Source: Aquimarina intermedia (GTDB lineage: Bacteria > Bacteroidota > Bacteroidia > Flavobacteriales > Flavobacteriaceae). From it: DNA of 64,000 bases. Position numbers and translations under genes: made by a program. Shown here one piece after another: positions 9,601 to 21,600 of this stretch (position 1 is its first letter; every line of letters begins with the position of its first letter). The notes under the pieces were generated by a model. It worked only from the letters and a program-made list of their open reading frames with translations, had not been told where the DNA came from and searched no databases. The stretch covers positions 186,001 through 250,000 of the forward strand of contig NZ_VNHU01000004.1 of assembly GCF_008124785.1 (NCBI RefSeq), read 5' to 3'.

Positions 9601-11601
9601 CATGCAATATGCCAAAGAGTCCTGAGAAATTGAAATTTGAGGATTTGTAGTATCAGCTACTAAAAGAGCTTCTGAAAGGTTGTCTATATCTACAATTTTA
9701 TTCTTTGATACAATGTCTTTGAGTGAATTTGACAGATTGGTGAGTATAAAATTCAAATCAGAATCTGATACTATTGCTTTAATTCTAGTTTGATTAAGCT
9801 CTATATCAATGGGGGTATAACTAGCTCCCGCCTTTAGCACAGCTAAAAGACATATAATCATCTCAACACCTCGACTTGCATAAATCCCAATAATATCATC
9901 TTTACCAATGCTATAATTGTTTAATAGATAATTACTCAACCTATTAGCTCTTTCATTCAACTCAAAATAGCTGACATCCTCTTTTTCAAAAATAACCGCA
10001 GTGCTATCCGCATTTTCTTCTACTTGTTTATGAAATAAATCGATGATAGTTGTTTGCGATGGTCTTGTGATTGGTAACGGATTAAAATCATGAATCGTAT
10101 TCTTCTTATCTTCCGAAAGCAACTCTATCGCTCCAATTGATATTGATTCATTTGTAGCAATAGTAGTAAGTACATTTTTTAAATAGCTTCCAAATAAGAC
10201 AATAGAGGACTCTTCAAATAAATCCTTTGCGTACTCAAAAAATAAAACGAAGTGATCTTCTGCATTTTCTACATTAAGTGTGAGATCGAACTTTGCAGAT
10301 GAAAAATCGATAATTACAGGTTCTATTTGAAGACCCGAAATATCTATAGATGGTTGCTCGTAATTATGAAACACTAACATCGTATCAAACCAACGATTTC
10401 TACCCGGAATTCGTTTTCTATTGAGACGCTCTGCAATCGCGTCCAGATCACTATTTTGATGGTCAAAACTTTTTACAGTCGATTGTTTAACTGTATGTAG
10501 AAATTCCTCAAAAGTCTGGGAATCAACCACCTCATTTAAAATAGGTATGGAGCGTACAAACATCCCTACCACCTCATCCAGATCTGAATGACTACGTCCA
10601 GCAGTTGTTACTCCAACCACTATATCTTGTTGATTGGAGAGCTTGCTAAGTAGAATATTATACGCAGCAAGAAAGAGCATAAACATTGTTACATTGTTTC
10701 GTTGCGCTAATTCTTGTAACTGTTTTGATAGCTCTTTATCCAATTCCAATAAACACACTCCACCGCTATCGCTCACAAAATTTGGACGATCATGATCATA
10801 CGGTAATTGAAGTACGGTTTCTTTATCTTTAAAAACTGATACCCAATAGTCTTCGTTTTTTTGAATTCGTTCTTGTTGCTCTTTGCTATTCTCCCATTCA
10901 GTATAATCTTTAAATTGAATTTTCAATTCGGGTACTGCGATCCCGTGATAGAAAGCAATGAGATCTTTAATGATCAGCCCATCTGACACACCATCATTAA
11001 CTATATGATGCGTATCAATCAACAAATAATTCTTCTCATTAGAGACCTCCAGAAGCGCAATACGAATTAACGCATCCGTATCCAACTTAAACGGTTTCAT
11101 AAAGTCAGACATCGATTGTTTCACTTCATCTTCTAAAACACGAATAGTATCTATTTTTAAAGAAAATGGAGGCTGTATCTTTTGAAACGGATGCCCATCC
11201 ACTACAATAAAATTTGTTCGTAAACTTTCATGCCTTTCAATTAGTTTATCGAAGGCCTTAGTTAAAATATCCTTATCGAGTTTTCCAATACATTTAATCA
11301 ATTTTGGCATGTTGAAGGCCGTAGAGTCAGAGTCGAATTCATATCTAAAGTAAATAGTTCTCTGTACATTTGAAAGAGGGTAATACTCTTTGTTCTCTGC
11401 TTTAGGAATTTTGGAGATACCTTTTTTAGCAAGAATCGACTTATAGTAAGTTACAATTTCCGCTTTTCTTTCTTTCACTTGGGTAATAATCTCTTTGGTT
11501 AGATTTTCCTTCGTACCCCTGAGTTTTAACTCTTCTCCATTAAGCACGATGTGTATATCATGCTCATTTCTCAAATTTGATATGAAATCGTGTATTTTCA
11601 T
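3670..11601 (-). CDS. NRPS-4: TubC docking-C-A-T-C-A-T-C
   Basis: This is a nonribosomal peptide synthetase of 2643 residues with two full modules and a terminal C domain. Residues 1-55 match the TubC N-terminal docking fold and would receive the chain from the PKS-NRPS protein. C1 has HHIVNDG at 198-204 (LCL type). A1 has FTSGSTGRPKG near 668, and its T domain has LGGDS near 1044. C2 has HHIIIDGWC near 1279 and the LSPMQQGMLFH opening, which is DCL type, yet module 1 has no E domain. A2 has FTSGSTGNPKG near 1767 and belongs to the SGDWIP/LGGATE class. Its hand-read code D-L-Y-D-F-S-L-I-W-K is closest to Cys. T2 has LGGHS near 2160. C3 has HHIICDG near 2344 and ends the protein. The A1 code, about D-T-E-N-I-G-T-I-G-K, is unassigned. 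Both A domains keep the A10 lysine. Confidence 0.95.
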   Translation of the reverse strand: MKIHDFISNLRNEHDIHIVLNGEELKLRGTKENLTKEIITQVKERKAEIVTYYKSILAKKGISKIPKAENKEYYPLSNVQRTIYFRYEFDSDSTAFNMPKLIKCIGKLDKDILTKAFDKLIERHESLRTNFIVVDGHPFQKIQPPFSLKIDTIRVLEDEVKQSMSDFMKPFKLDTDALIRIALLEVSNEKNYLLIDTHHIVNDGVSDGLIIKDLIAFYHGIAVPELKIQFKDYTEWENSKEQQERIQKNEDYWVSVFKDKETVLQLPYDHDRPNFVSDSGGVCLLELDKELSKQLQELAQRNNVTMFMLFLAAYNILLSKLSNQQDIVVGVTTAGRSHSDLDEVVGMFVRSIPILNEVVDSQTFEEFLHTVKQSTVKSFDHQNSDLDAIAERLNRKRIPGRNRWFDTMLVFHNYEQPSIDISGLQIEPVIIDFSSAKFDLTLNVENAEDHFVLFFEYAKDLFEESSIVLFGSYLKNVLTTIATNESISIGAIELLSEDKKNTIHDFNPLPITRPSQTTIIDLFHKQVEENADSTAVIFEKEDVSYFELNERANRLSNYLLNNYSIGKDDIIGIYASRGVEMIICLLAVLKAGASYTPIDIELNQTRIKAIVSDSDLNFILTNLSNSLKDIVSKNKIVDIDNLSEALLVADTTNPQISISQDSLAYCMFTSGSTGRPKGILIEHLALLDFCLTTRDMFSISTRDRMIQQASLSFDTSIEEIFPVLISGASLLIMRDKGRDIFAIIDAVKNKGANILNTSPVVLNELNKYAKEISSLRFIIIGGDALHPSQIDQIIHYCDIYQTYGPSEVTIGITCGKLYKPEDAANIGKPISNRSVYILNETNTLCPINVPGELCVAGIGLARGYLNNDQLTQEKFVVNPLHPDERIYRTGDLVKWLPSGDLQFLGRIDNQIKIGGIRIEPGEIELHLLEHSQINEVAVLLYGPVNNKSLVAYYVSSEAIEIGEIQSFLRDRLPHYMIPTYFVYMSSFPRNISGKINKGELPEPKINLETAFVGSSTKEEKLLATVWEKVLKIERIGVTDNFFSLGGDSIKSMQIVTNLRMEGYSLSIKEIFKFQNIKELAQNLELLNDPDDQEINEDKTKKNSVLIQGDKLDAYLRGSSISSQLNIDVLQQLHKKENIELLYPLSPMQQGMLFHSLLIEDSGDYFSHITFQVEGDLNIDLLQQSYSEIIKRHEILRANFFQKGFEKPFQIITKNKKPDFTFIDVRALLINSSTEEYLDSFLKKDQLRGFHLTNDNLMRLTVIQTKETTYQLVWSYHHIIIDGWCMARIISEFQTCYKNYASGILPQLPSVVSYSKFIEWLGFFNKEEASHYWSNYLENYNNLSEIPQLAKSTEKVVSPNYVEKAFKISEKITQQLQDISIRSGVTLNTILQTSWGILLSKYNNTYDVAFGTVVSGRPSEIDRVEEIVGVFINTIPVRIQFNETTTIDELLKQTQLQALDGLDYLHYPLSDIQNTSELKSGLFNHIMAFQNLPVEENNALESPFKISNVTSLNRTSYDLWIIITPSTQLDIAINYNANVYDSQTIDRIETHLLHILASIIAKIDVPISGINLLSPLESNQILYDFNDTAKPYSSKKLMHQLFEEQVVKSPGNVAVISNGNSYSYQWLNEASNQFAHYLRAIGIEREDAVAVIMDRDISLLVTLLAILKAGGKYIPIEPYIPDNRKLVLINTVATKFVVTNGTNHKELVKRLESIKTLKKLISYDSINRSMVCKEIGGEGIKEINIGSYPMHNPKIIGDSMDLAYIIFTSGSTGNPKGVAVQHAPVINLIEWVNNTYDVNTLDTILMVSSVSFDLSVYDLFGGFAVGASIRIANEEELASPATLANIIIEEHITFWDSAPAMLQQVLPFLEQRREEVKEKGVLRISFSSGDWIPLALPDRMKALFDNYKFIGLGGATEATIWSNYFEVHEVKEYWKSIPYGKPIQNAKYLIVDDALNLCPIGVKGNLVIGGQCLAQSYFNEKELSAQRFIDSPFYEDEKLYYTGDMARWFEDGNIEFLGRKDSQVKIRGYRIELGEIEKTILQHPEINHVVTLVRERSKYDKYICAYYLCERELTKKELDVFLGEYLPSYMLPSYYVRLEEIPITNNGKINRKELPDPSYLDKNRKLKKPSTVTETKLIQTVGDLLHIDFDVISMEDDFFELGGHSILAVHLMGQIEKQFNCIISLREIFENGVLHQLVTIINSKSQNKTSAITSIGEQKSYVLSSAQERMYYHYLYNKDNLLYNISLAYVLKGDVDYTKIESCIKQLVAHHGALRTSFELTDSGVRQKIESTVETPFEIGKIDSDTSIEDEFKIFRKSFDLSKAPLIKFKIMEAPFKKILFVDVHHIICDGISLNNLMNDFQKLYSNKSLDDSLIRYVDYASWQKDLNGSINNMKTYWSNKLTPPLSVIELPTTELNQDLQRNEAAIANLTILEEDYKKLKIVTSKERVSEYMYLISAFYLLLYKISGSDDLIIETDAVGRTSIQLERVVGTFINIVPLRIIINPETSYNDFLKQVKETVLEAMENQDFQYNDLLHLLNEKEIATERTMGRVHFAYANYYQNESKNDTIQFEALSLDRDHSSGYELKIEAQANNGELKLYFIYNLHLFEEETITLLMKYYREILTAIIQDTSIPIGEMIFNTVD

Positions 11602-12609
11602 TACTAATATTTTAGTGAGGCCCGGATTACGGGATAAAAAGTTTACTTAGTTTATATGGCTGCTAATGTTATTACTACTTGCTGTAAAGCTCTTAATTGA
11701 CCGTTATCATTCAACGATGACAGCTAGTCGGCTTACATTTTTATACATAGTTTATTAAAACATCTTCTGTAGAAAAGTTAATTTCAAAATTTTCATTTAA
11801 CGTATTATCTTAAGAGATAACTTCAAAGAGCATTTCACTCCAATGCTAACATTCATTAAACATCTAATATTCCAGACTTCTTTGAAAATTAAACAATCCC
11901 ACCATTACGCAACTGTTCCAATAAATTATGTATAAAACATTAAGTGTATACGATGAGAATTCACTTATATAAGGAGTTTCGTAATATTTAGTTGAAGCTT
12001 TTAATTTTCAATGTACCTCTTAATTTATACCTTTTAGTGCACCAGATATTCTTTTCGGTTTACCGTTTGAACCCTAAAAAAATATAAATAACAAAGCATA
12101 TCCTGATACACGGTTACTTGCGACACTAGCTATGGATTTTCTGCAGACGATTCCGAAAAAATTACAAAATTTTTCTAATTTCAGTTTGTTGCTATCATTT
12201 ACTAAAGCAGCTTTTTTAGACATCGAAAATATTCATTCCATTAGTATTTTACCATACAGGATATGACGTGGTTTGTGTTCTTGGTGAGACGTATTATAAC
12301 GCATTGGTAAAACGTCATTTACAGGTTCAAAAACTTTTTAGACGTTACAATATTTAAGATGGATATAACTGTATTGAAAGCGATGCTAACCAGTATAAAG
12401 CAAACTCTTGGTATTAACTTATTTGTTAATAAAAAATGGGTTTCAATTACTAACTGTCTTTCCTTTTACCCATAGAACAGCATTGGCTCATGTTCCCCAA
12501 TAACTGTTTGACTTATAATTTGGTTTGCCAGCATTATGAACGTATCGAAAATGTTTGTGTATGTTATTACATCACATATCTCCCTTATAATATCACGAAT
12601 TGTAAGAAT
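11602..12609. other. Gene-free kilobase inside the NRPS cluster
   Basis: This 1008-bp stretch separates the PKS-NRPS gene from NRPS-4, whereas NRPS-2 and the PKS-NRPS gene are only 4 bases apart. I found no long open frame on either strand and no recognisable RNA, IS element or promoter box. On the plus strand a stretch of about 45 codons (about 12223-12360) encodes a protein-like but unrecognised peptide (for example VVCVLGETYYNALVKR), bounded by stops and without a start. It could be a fossil of a lost gene or chance. A separate promoter for NRPS-4 would be expected here. Confidence 0.5.
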
Positions 12610-15600
12610 TTAAATATCAATGTCCAACATGTCTTCATGTGCTTCATTAAAGCTATCGCTATGTTGAATTTCTACCATGTTCTCTATATAAACCGACAAT
12701 TCCTTAATCGTTTGATTATTATAAAGTTCGTCTAGTAAAATATTAATATCAAATTCTTTGTTCATCTTCGTTATCAAAAGCATAGCCTTTAAGGAATGTC
12801 CCCCAAGATCAAAAAAGCTATCGGTAATTCCTATCTCCTCTTTTTTTATTTTGAGTACGTCAGACCAAATAGAGGCTAGGGCTAATTCTATTTTTGTAAC
12901 TGGTTCTTCGAAAACTAAAACGTCATCAAGATCAGGTAACTCATTTTTGTCTATTTCTCCATTAACGATCGATGGAAAGACTTCCAAACGCATATAATAT
13001 GTAGGAAACATATATACCGGAATTCGGTTTGCAAGAAATTTTTTCATGCTTCCTACTGCAATTTCTGATTTCGATTTATAATACGCTATGAGATGTTTTG
13101 GATTATCCTTTTCCTCAACGACGACAATTAGTTCATCAATGTCGGGGTGTTGAATCAGATTTCTCTCTATTTCCGATACATCAATACGGTATCCGTTTAT
13201 TTTAACTTGACTGTCAGCACGATCTATATACTCAAACACACCGGATGAGAGTAATCTAGCAATGTCACCTGTTTTGTATAGTGTACTTCCTTTCTTATAA
13301 GGGTTCTCTATAAATCTGTCTTTTGTAGTTTCACATTGATTAATATATCCATTTGCTATGCCGGTTCCTGATATATAAATCTCGCCTGTTGCCCCAACAG
13401 GTATATAGTTCAAAGTATCGTCTAACAAATAGATTTGCATATTTTGTATTGGCTTACCTATTGGTACTGTAAGGGCATTATCCTCATTATTGAAAACGTG
13501 GATCATGCACCCACCTGTAGTTTCTGTATGACCATACTCGTTATAGATCAATACATTATCAAATTTTTTCTTTATCGAGTCGACCATTTGTGTGTTTAAT
13601 GCTTCTCCTCCAACTATGAATTGTTCTATCTTGCTTCCGCCTTTTTCTGTTTTCGATGTATCAATATTTGCTAATATTTTAAGGTCAGAAGGTGTAACCT
13701 TAAGCGTTGTTACCATATCATCCTTTATGATATTTTTTAAGTTCACCAGAGGATTGGTATCACTGTAAATAACCATGTTACTCCCAGTAACTAATGGGGT
13801 AAATATAGTGGTGATATTACTATCAAGAGCAATGGATGTAAATAAACCGAATGTTTTTTCATTATCATTAACATACTCTTTGGCAGCCCAATCGATATAA
13901 TTGTAAAGAGATTTATGTGAGATGACAACGCCCTGGGATTTTCCCGTAGCTTCAGAACTATACATTATATAAGCAGGTGTTGAGGTATCAGGGATAATTT
14001 TATCTAACAATGTGGATGGTAAATGAGTTTCTATCGCATCTTCTATAAAGAACTTGTTAATTTTTTCTTCAGTATAAAATGTTTCTGTTTTATTGGTTAA
14101 TAAAAAATTGCATGAACTGTTCTTTAACATGTACGTGGTTCTTTCCTCAGGATATGTAAGATCTATAGGTAAGTAAGTACACCCAATTTTTAAGATAGCT
14201 AATATACCAGTTACAACATTAGAAGATAAGGGTAGCAATAATCCTACAACTTGTCCTGGTTTAACACCATTACTTAACATGTATTCAGCTATTAAGTTGG
14301 ATTTATGATCAATATCCCTATAACTAAACTGTTCTTTATTATGCCTTATTGCAATATTCTCAGGATACCTGGCAACCTGAGCTTTAAAACGATCTAATAC
14401 GGTATCAAACTCGAAGTCGTCCTTAGTTGTGGTTGCATTTATTTGCTGATACATGTCCAGTTCAACTTTAGAAACAATTTCTAAATCTTTAATTTGTATG
14501 TTAACATTCTCAATCACCGCATCCAGTATAGCATCTATTTGATGCATAATATTTTTCACTTGATTTTCATTATACAAATGATTGTTATATTCTAACCGTA
14601 TTCTTAAAACATCACCCGGAACAATTACAAAAGATACGTCATAATTTGTGAGATAATGTGAGCTAAGCCCTGTAATGTTGAAATCTGTTTCAAACGCTTC
14701 GCTAACTTCACTCATAGTTTCATAAACCGGATAATTTTCTAAAACGAAAATCGTCTTAAATAAATCTGATCCCAAATGTGTCAATTTCTGAATTTCATAC
14801 AAGGGATAATATTGATAAGATTCGGCCGCTATATAGTCGTTTTGTATTCTCAGGAAAAGTTGTTTAAAAGATTCGTCTGGTCGTATTGCTATGCGCAATG
14901 GGATAGTATTAATAAATAAGCCAACAATTTGTTCTACGTTGTCTATTTCTTTGGGTCTCCCAGAGTTAACACAACCAAAAACCACTTCATCTCTATTATT
15001 ATGTTTCGCTAATAGTAATCCCCAAACCACTTTGAGTATCGAACTTATGGTAACCTTACACGTCTGAGCAACCACTTTGAGCTTTTGCAATCTTTCAGAA
15101 TCTATTACTAATTCTTCAAAAACATGCTCGGAAGCCAATTTCGTTACCTCTGTTTTAGTTATTTCACTAGGTAAAGAAGTCGATTCTTCATAGCCCTCTA
15201 AATAAGCGGTCCAATAATCTTTTGATTTTAGGAAATCTCTATTACCTAACCATTTAATAAAACTAGCATAGGACGGTGCCTCAAAATTTATCTGAGCTAA
15301 AGATTTTGTTTTTATCGCTTGATAAATTTCTTTTAAATCTTTAAAAATTAGACTCACGCACCATCCATCCATTAAAATATGATGGTGGCTCAATATCAGT
15401 GCGAATTGATTATCACCTGTTTTTATTACTTTCAATCTCATAAGAACATCCTTCTGAAGATTGAATGGTTTATCACGATCTAGCAATTCATGTGTTTTAA
15501 TCGATTCTTGTAAGGAAAAACTTTCTATTTTATCCGAAATATCATTATAACTGAATTCTATAAAATTTTCTTTCCTTACTATTTGTAGCGGAAATTCTAA

Positions 15601-18600
15601 ATCCTTATGAACAAAAGAAGTTCTAAGAATATCGTATTTCTTGATGATGATATTCATTGTTTCTTTCAGAATATGAATATCTAATGTACCTTCTACATGA
15701 AGCGTCATTTGCTGAAAGTAAATATCCTTTTCTTCAAAATTTGAATGGAAATAAATACCCTGTTGCATAGGAGACATTGGGTAGACATCACTTATATCGT
15801 AAAGCTCTTGTAGTGCAACAATCTTGTCAAAAGGTAACTTTTTATAAGTTAAGTCTGAAGGAGTCAAAAGGGTTTTGAATGTTTTACCTGCTTCGCTAAT
15901 AAACTGTTTCAGTGTTGTCTCGTATATCGATAGAATCTCCTTGATCGTTTTATTATTATACTCTTTCTTATTATACTCTATTGAAACTTCAAGCCGATTA
16001 TCCTTTATAATAGCGGCTATGTTTAACTTATACAAGCTTTCTTTTTGCCCATCTACATCATTTCCTGTATAATCTGTAATAACCTTAAAGTTGTTATCTC
16101 CAAGAGTATTACTGAATTGTCCTAAGTAATTAAAACTAATCTCTGAAGTATACGTTATGCCATCCCGTTCTTTACTATTCTGACGAGTTAGTAGATAATC
16201 ATTACCTTGATTTGGTACCGATCTAAGTTGTTCTTTAGTAGAAATTATTGTAGTATGTAACTCCTTATGATGAGTGATTATTACTGGATAAATGCTGGTA
16301 AACCAACCTACGGTCCTATTTAGGTTACACGTTTCATGCACTCTTCCGTGACCCTCTAAATCAATTTTGAACGTATCCATGTTCCATTTTTCATTAAGTG
16401 TCATAGATAGACCCGCAATTAACAACTCAAGAGTAGAAGCATTAAATTTGGCATTTGTATCTGTACTAAAAGAAGTCGTTTCAGCTTCAGTAAGTGCAAA
16501 ACTCTGTTTAGTATTATCCTTGTACAAATTCTGTGGTAACTCTTTATCAACGGGAAGTTTAGAATAGTTTGTTGCTTCTATGGCAGTCCAATATTCCCGA
16601 ATCTTTGCATAGCCTTCTGTATCACTATAGTTTGCTAAACTTTCGGTCCACAATGAATACGAATCTGTCTTAAATGGTAATTCTAAAGAACGTTCATTAT
16701 TCAATTGTGTCACTAAACTATCTATATCTTCAAAGAGAATTCTCCAGGACACACCGTCGATTATAAGGTGGTGTGAAATAAGCAATAATTTAGTGCTCGA
16801 TGGGGTTATAAATAATGCGAGTTTTAGGAGGGGGCCTCGATGGATATCAATGCTTTGCTGTAATGTATTTGCAATAGAATAAAATTCGACTTCGAACTCT
16901 TTTTCATTTACGAAAGTATGACTTACCAAATCTAACATGTATGCTTCAGGAGCTACATATATTTGTCTATATTCGTTCTTTTCTTTTTTGAAAATGGCTC
17001 GGAGCGCATCATGATGGTTTACTAATTTTTCGAAGATTGACCGAACTTCTTCCTCTGTTATTTTTTTTGTAAACTGAAGCAGAACCGATTGATTAAAATG
17101 ATTTAAGGCTTGACCGCTAGTATTAAAAAACCAAAACTGAATAGGGCTTAAGGGAACAACTCCCATAACATTCATTTGACTGGAGTGAATTTTCAACGTT
17201 TTCATTTTCAACGCCAGTTGTTCAATAGACTGATTATCAAAAATGTCCTTTACAGACACATCATAGCCTTGCGCGTAAAGTCTAGAACATATTTGAATTG
17301 ATTTGATCGAATCTCCTCCTATTGTAAAGAAATTATCTCTAATTCCTATTTTATCTTTCTCTAATACTTGACACCATACTTCGGCAATTGTCTGTTCGAT
17401 TTTAGATACGGGAGCGATATATACCTCTTCCGAAATAAGTTCAACACTTTTAAGTTTCTTCCAATCAGTCTTTCCATTTGTTGTAATGGGAATTTCGTTT
17501 AAGAGAATATAATCATTAGGGATCATATACTTTGGTAGCAGCTGTGACAAGTGTTTATTAAGATCATTTTTATTAACGGTATCATTTTTTTCAGTATAAA
17601 ATGCAATTAGAATACCTTCTGTTTCTTCATTAATAACACCTACTACTGCTTCCTTTATTTTAGAAAAGGATAAAAGTCCCGTTTCAATCTCAGACAACTC
17701 GATACGGTGCCCTCTTATTTTAACTTGTAAATCTGCGCGTCCCAGTAGAGAAATGGATCCATCCTTGTTCCATTTGGCTAAATCTCCTGTGCGGTACATT
17801 TTAGCACCCTCTACAAAAGGATTATCAATAAAAGTAGCTTCTGTTAGTTCTTTATTATTTACATATCCTTGTGCCACACAAGTACCAGAAATATATAATT
17901 CTCCTTGCACTCCAATAGGCAATGGTTTATGATTTTTGTCAAGGATGTATGTGAATGTGTTCCATATAGGAGCTCCTATATTATTTAGCTTGTCACCGGT
18001 CATCTCATTAGAACGCGTTGCGGCAACAGTAGTTTCGGTAGGGCCATATTCATTTGCCAACATCACTTCCGGCAATATTTGATGATGTCTTTCAACCATT
18101 TTCTTATTAGCTCTCTCTCCCGCCAGAATAACTTGTTTTATACTGGTAGTAACTTCCATTGCTTCCAGATCATCAAGAACAGCTCCATATAGCCCCGGCA
18201 GTGATGCAAAGTTCGTTACATTATAAGTTAACAACTTAGACACCAATGATCTTGAATTCAGCATATCATCAGGTGATACAAGTACGAGACTTCCTCCAGA
18301 AAGTAAGGTGGAATAAAAATTACAACAAAAGCCATCAAAATAGTAAGGGACCAACACAATTGAGTTGTCCTTATATGACAGTTTTGTATTTGCAATATTC
18401 CATAACGTGTAATTCACAAGGCTTTCATTACGAATCGCAACTCCTTTTGGGTTCCCCGTAGTACCGGAAGTATATACAATATATACAATATGCTGGGTAT
18501 CTCTTTTTACTAATACATTCTCAGTAATATCATCATTAGTACTAGTCACATGAGGAGAGACATTTAATATTTCCTCTTCAAACCACTCACATTGTGATAC

Positions 18601-21600
18601 ATGAGTGTCCTCGGTAATCAAAATTTCTACATTGCAATCCTGTACAATAAATGTATTTCTTTTATCAGGTGCGTTAGGGTCCAGAGGTATGTATGTACAA
18701 CCGGCTTTTTGTATTGCCAATATAGTTGAGACCATTGCAAGGCCTGGACTCAAAACCATAGCTATTCGTACAGATTCTTTGTGGGTTTTTTCAATTATTG
18801 ATTGGGCAATTTTGTTAGATTTATGATGCAATGCCTCATAAGTAAACAACTGATCTTCAAATATAAGCGCTGTTTTTTTAGCGTGCACAACCGCTTGTTC
18901 ATTAAAATAGTTAATAACACATTTGTTAGGATTGATTTCCTCCAGAGTATCATTAAATTCAAAAAGTATTTTATCTTTTTCTTTTTCTGAAAGGATTTCA
19001 ATAGCTTCAATTTTTTGATTTGGATTAGAACTAACCTCCGATAAAATTTTTGAAAAGAAATTTGAAATATTTTCAACAGATTTTCGATTCCATAATTGTG
19101 AGGCGTACACGAAATTAAAGATTAGCTTGTTGGATTGTTCTACTGCAGATAGTGTAAGATCAAAACGGGATAATACATTTGACTTAAGCGGGACATTTTC
19201 AATAAAGCAATTAGTGACATCTGCGTCACCCAAGTTTTCGAATACAAACATAGTATCAAAAAGAGGAGTTCTTCCTGCGTCACGCTCCAACCCTAAATTT
19301 TTAATAAGACTTTCAAACGGGTAATCTTGATTATCAAAACCTTCAGTTACCCGTTTTTTAAGTATCTGAATAAATTCTGAAAATGATTGATCTCCATTAG
19401 GGTAATTTCGAAGTGCTAGCGTACCCACAAACATTCCGACAATCGATTCAATTTCAGGATCTCTCCTACCAGAAGTAGGTACTCCGACAATAATATCTTC
19501 GCTACCACTTATTTTATGCAATAAAATATAAAACGCTCCGAGCAATGTTGTAAATAGGGTTGTTTCATTTGCTAGTGAAAGTGATTTGAGTTGTTCAACA
19601 ACCACATCATCAAGCTCTAAACTAAGGATACCACCTTTATAATCGGGATTGAGCGGGCGTTTATAATCAATTGGAAGTTCTAAATTAACATAGTTTTTAT
19701 CAATTTCTCCTATCCAATAGGTTTCCTGTTTTTCAATAGCAGCCTGTTGTTTTTCAGATTGTTGATGAACCGCATAATCTACATAATCAAGTCTGTTTTC
19801 TTCTAGTTTTTTTCCGTTATATAAATCTATAAAATCTTTAATGATGATGCCATTAGAGGTACCATCTGTTACGATATGATGCGAATCTATAACAAGATAT
19901 TGCTCAGATGCAGAAGATTCTATAATACCAATTCTAAATAACGGAGATTCTGTCAATTTAAAAGGTCTTATAAAAGAGGTTACCGCTTGTTGTACATCAT
20001 CATTTTTAATTATTTGTAGATCAAGCGACAACTCCTCTTTTACGGATTGTACAACTTCTCCTGCGACTACTGTAAATATTGTTCTTAAACTGGTATGTTT
20101 TTTTAACACTCCTTCAAAAGCCTTCGTTATTTTTTTACGATTAGGAGCCTCTTTAAATTTATATAGTTTTGGTTCATTATATGCAATGCTATCAACATTT
20201 AGTGTCTGCAAAAAATACATGCTCTTTTGCTGAGACGATAACGGATAGTACGTTTGCTTTTCTGCCTTCGGAATGGATATGTGTTTTTTGGAACCTTTTA
20301 AAAATAAATTATCTATAAGCAGTTGGAGCGTAGAGTATTCGTAGATATCACTTATAGATAAATCAGCATCAAAAGCCTTATTAATTCTTGAAGCCAAAGT
20401 CATGGCTTTTAAAGAATCACCTCCAAGATCAAAAAAATCATCATCAAGCCCTATAGCATCTTTTCCGAAAAAAGTTTTGTAGAGCGATATCATTCTTTGC
20501 TCTATTGTGTTTAAATGGAGGGTATCGCTCTGTATCTGAGAATTATCGTCAGTTGAGATAACTTCTCTTCGTGTAGCTTCTAAATAATTACTATGTTGAG
20601 CCAAAGCAGCCGTCATGGATGATTTGTGAATGGCAGATTGTACCGCTTTGCTGTTTAAACAATGATAAAAAATACTAATTCCCTGTTCTGGATAAATAGC
20701 ATCATCAATCGTGCTGTTGATTTCTTTTAAGTTTTCAGAACTAAGCTGTTGCTTCTTTATATTAAAAGTCATCCCTACGTTTAACCAATCACACCAGTTT
20801 ATAGCAAAAGCGTGTATTCCAAAAGTATCTTTTATATAATGAGCATAGGAATCTAAATACTCATTTGCCGCATTATAACTGACTTGACCAAATTTAACTT
20901 GGTAAAATACATTACCCATAGAAGAGAACAAACTAAGGAAATCTAGCTTTCTAAAATCAAAATACTTTTGGAAGTTGTGCAAACCATTAAGTTTAGAACC
21001 TAAATATTTCATCATCTCAGCGCGGTCTCTATTTAGTACAATTCCCCCATGATCCACTTCACCAGCTGCCCAAATAATCCCACTAATTTTGGTGTTCTGC
21101 TTCTGTAATTCTGAAGCTACACGTTCCACCTCATCGATATCAGATACATCGGCCTGCATAAGTGTCACATTACAACCTGATGATTTCATACGTTTTAAAA
21201 GCGCAATCTTATCTTTAATACTATCAGGCTTAGTGGTATCCTTTAGCCATGATTCCCATTGATCTTCAGAAGGAAAAAATGATCTATACACCATAACTAT
21301 ATTAGCCCTCTTTTCTAATACTAGGTTACTTGCAATGCTCAATCCCATTCCCCCAAAGGCGCCCGTTATTAGATAAGTTTTCTTTGTATCGATAGCTACA
21401 TTAGATTCAATTTTTTCAGATTTTGAAAACTCATCAAAACTTTGGGTCCACCGATTATAGTGGCGATATGCTACCATCGGAGTTATGGCGTTATAGCATA
21501 TTTCATTAATAGCCAACGATACATATTCAGCTATTTCTTCACCACCCATATTTTGTGGTAAATCAATTAATCTTGCGCTAAGATTATTTATTTCCGAAGG

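Noticed and set aside
12223-12360. Plus-strand protein-like stretch of about 45 codons in the 1-kb gap
   Set aside because: It has no start codon, is bounded by stops and matches no family I know, so it is mentioned only within the gap description.
18795-19076. 93-codon minus-strand frame inside the PKS-NRPS gene
   Set aside because: It is a shadow of the large gene in another frame. Its composition is Leu/Lys-rich, as expected for an out-of-frame reading of AT-rich coding DNA.
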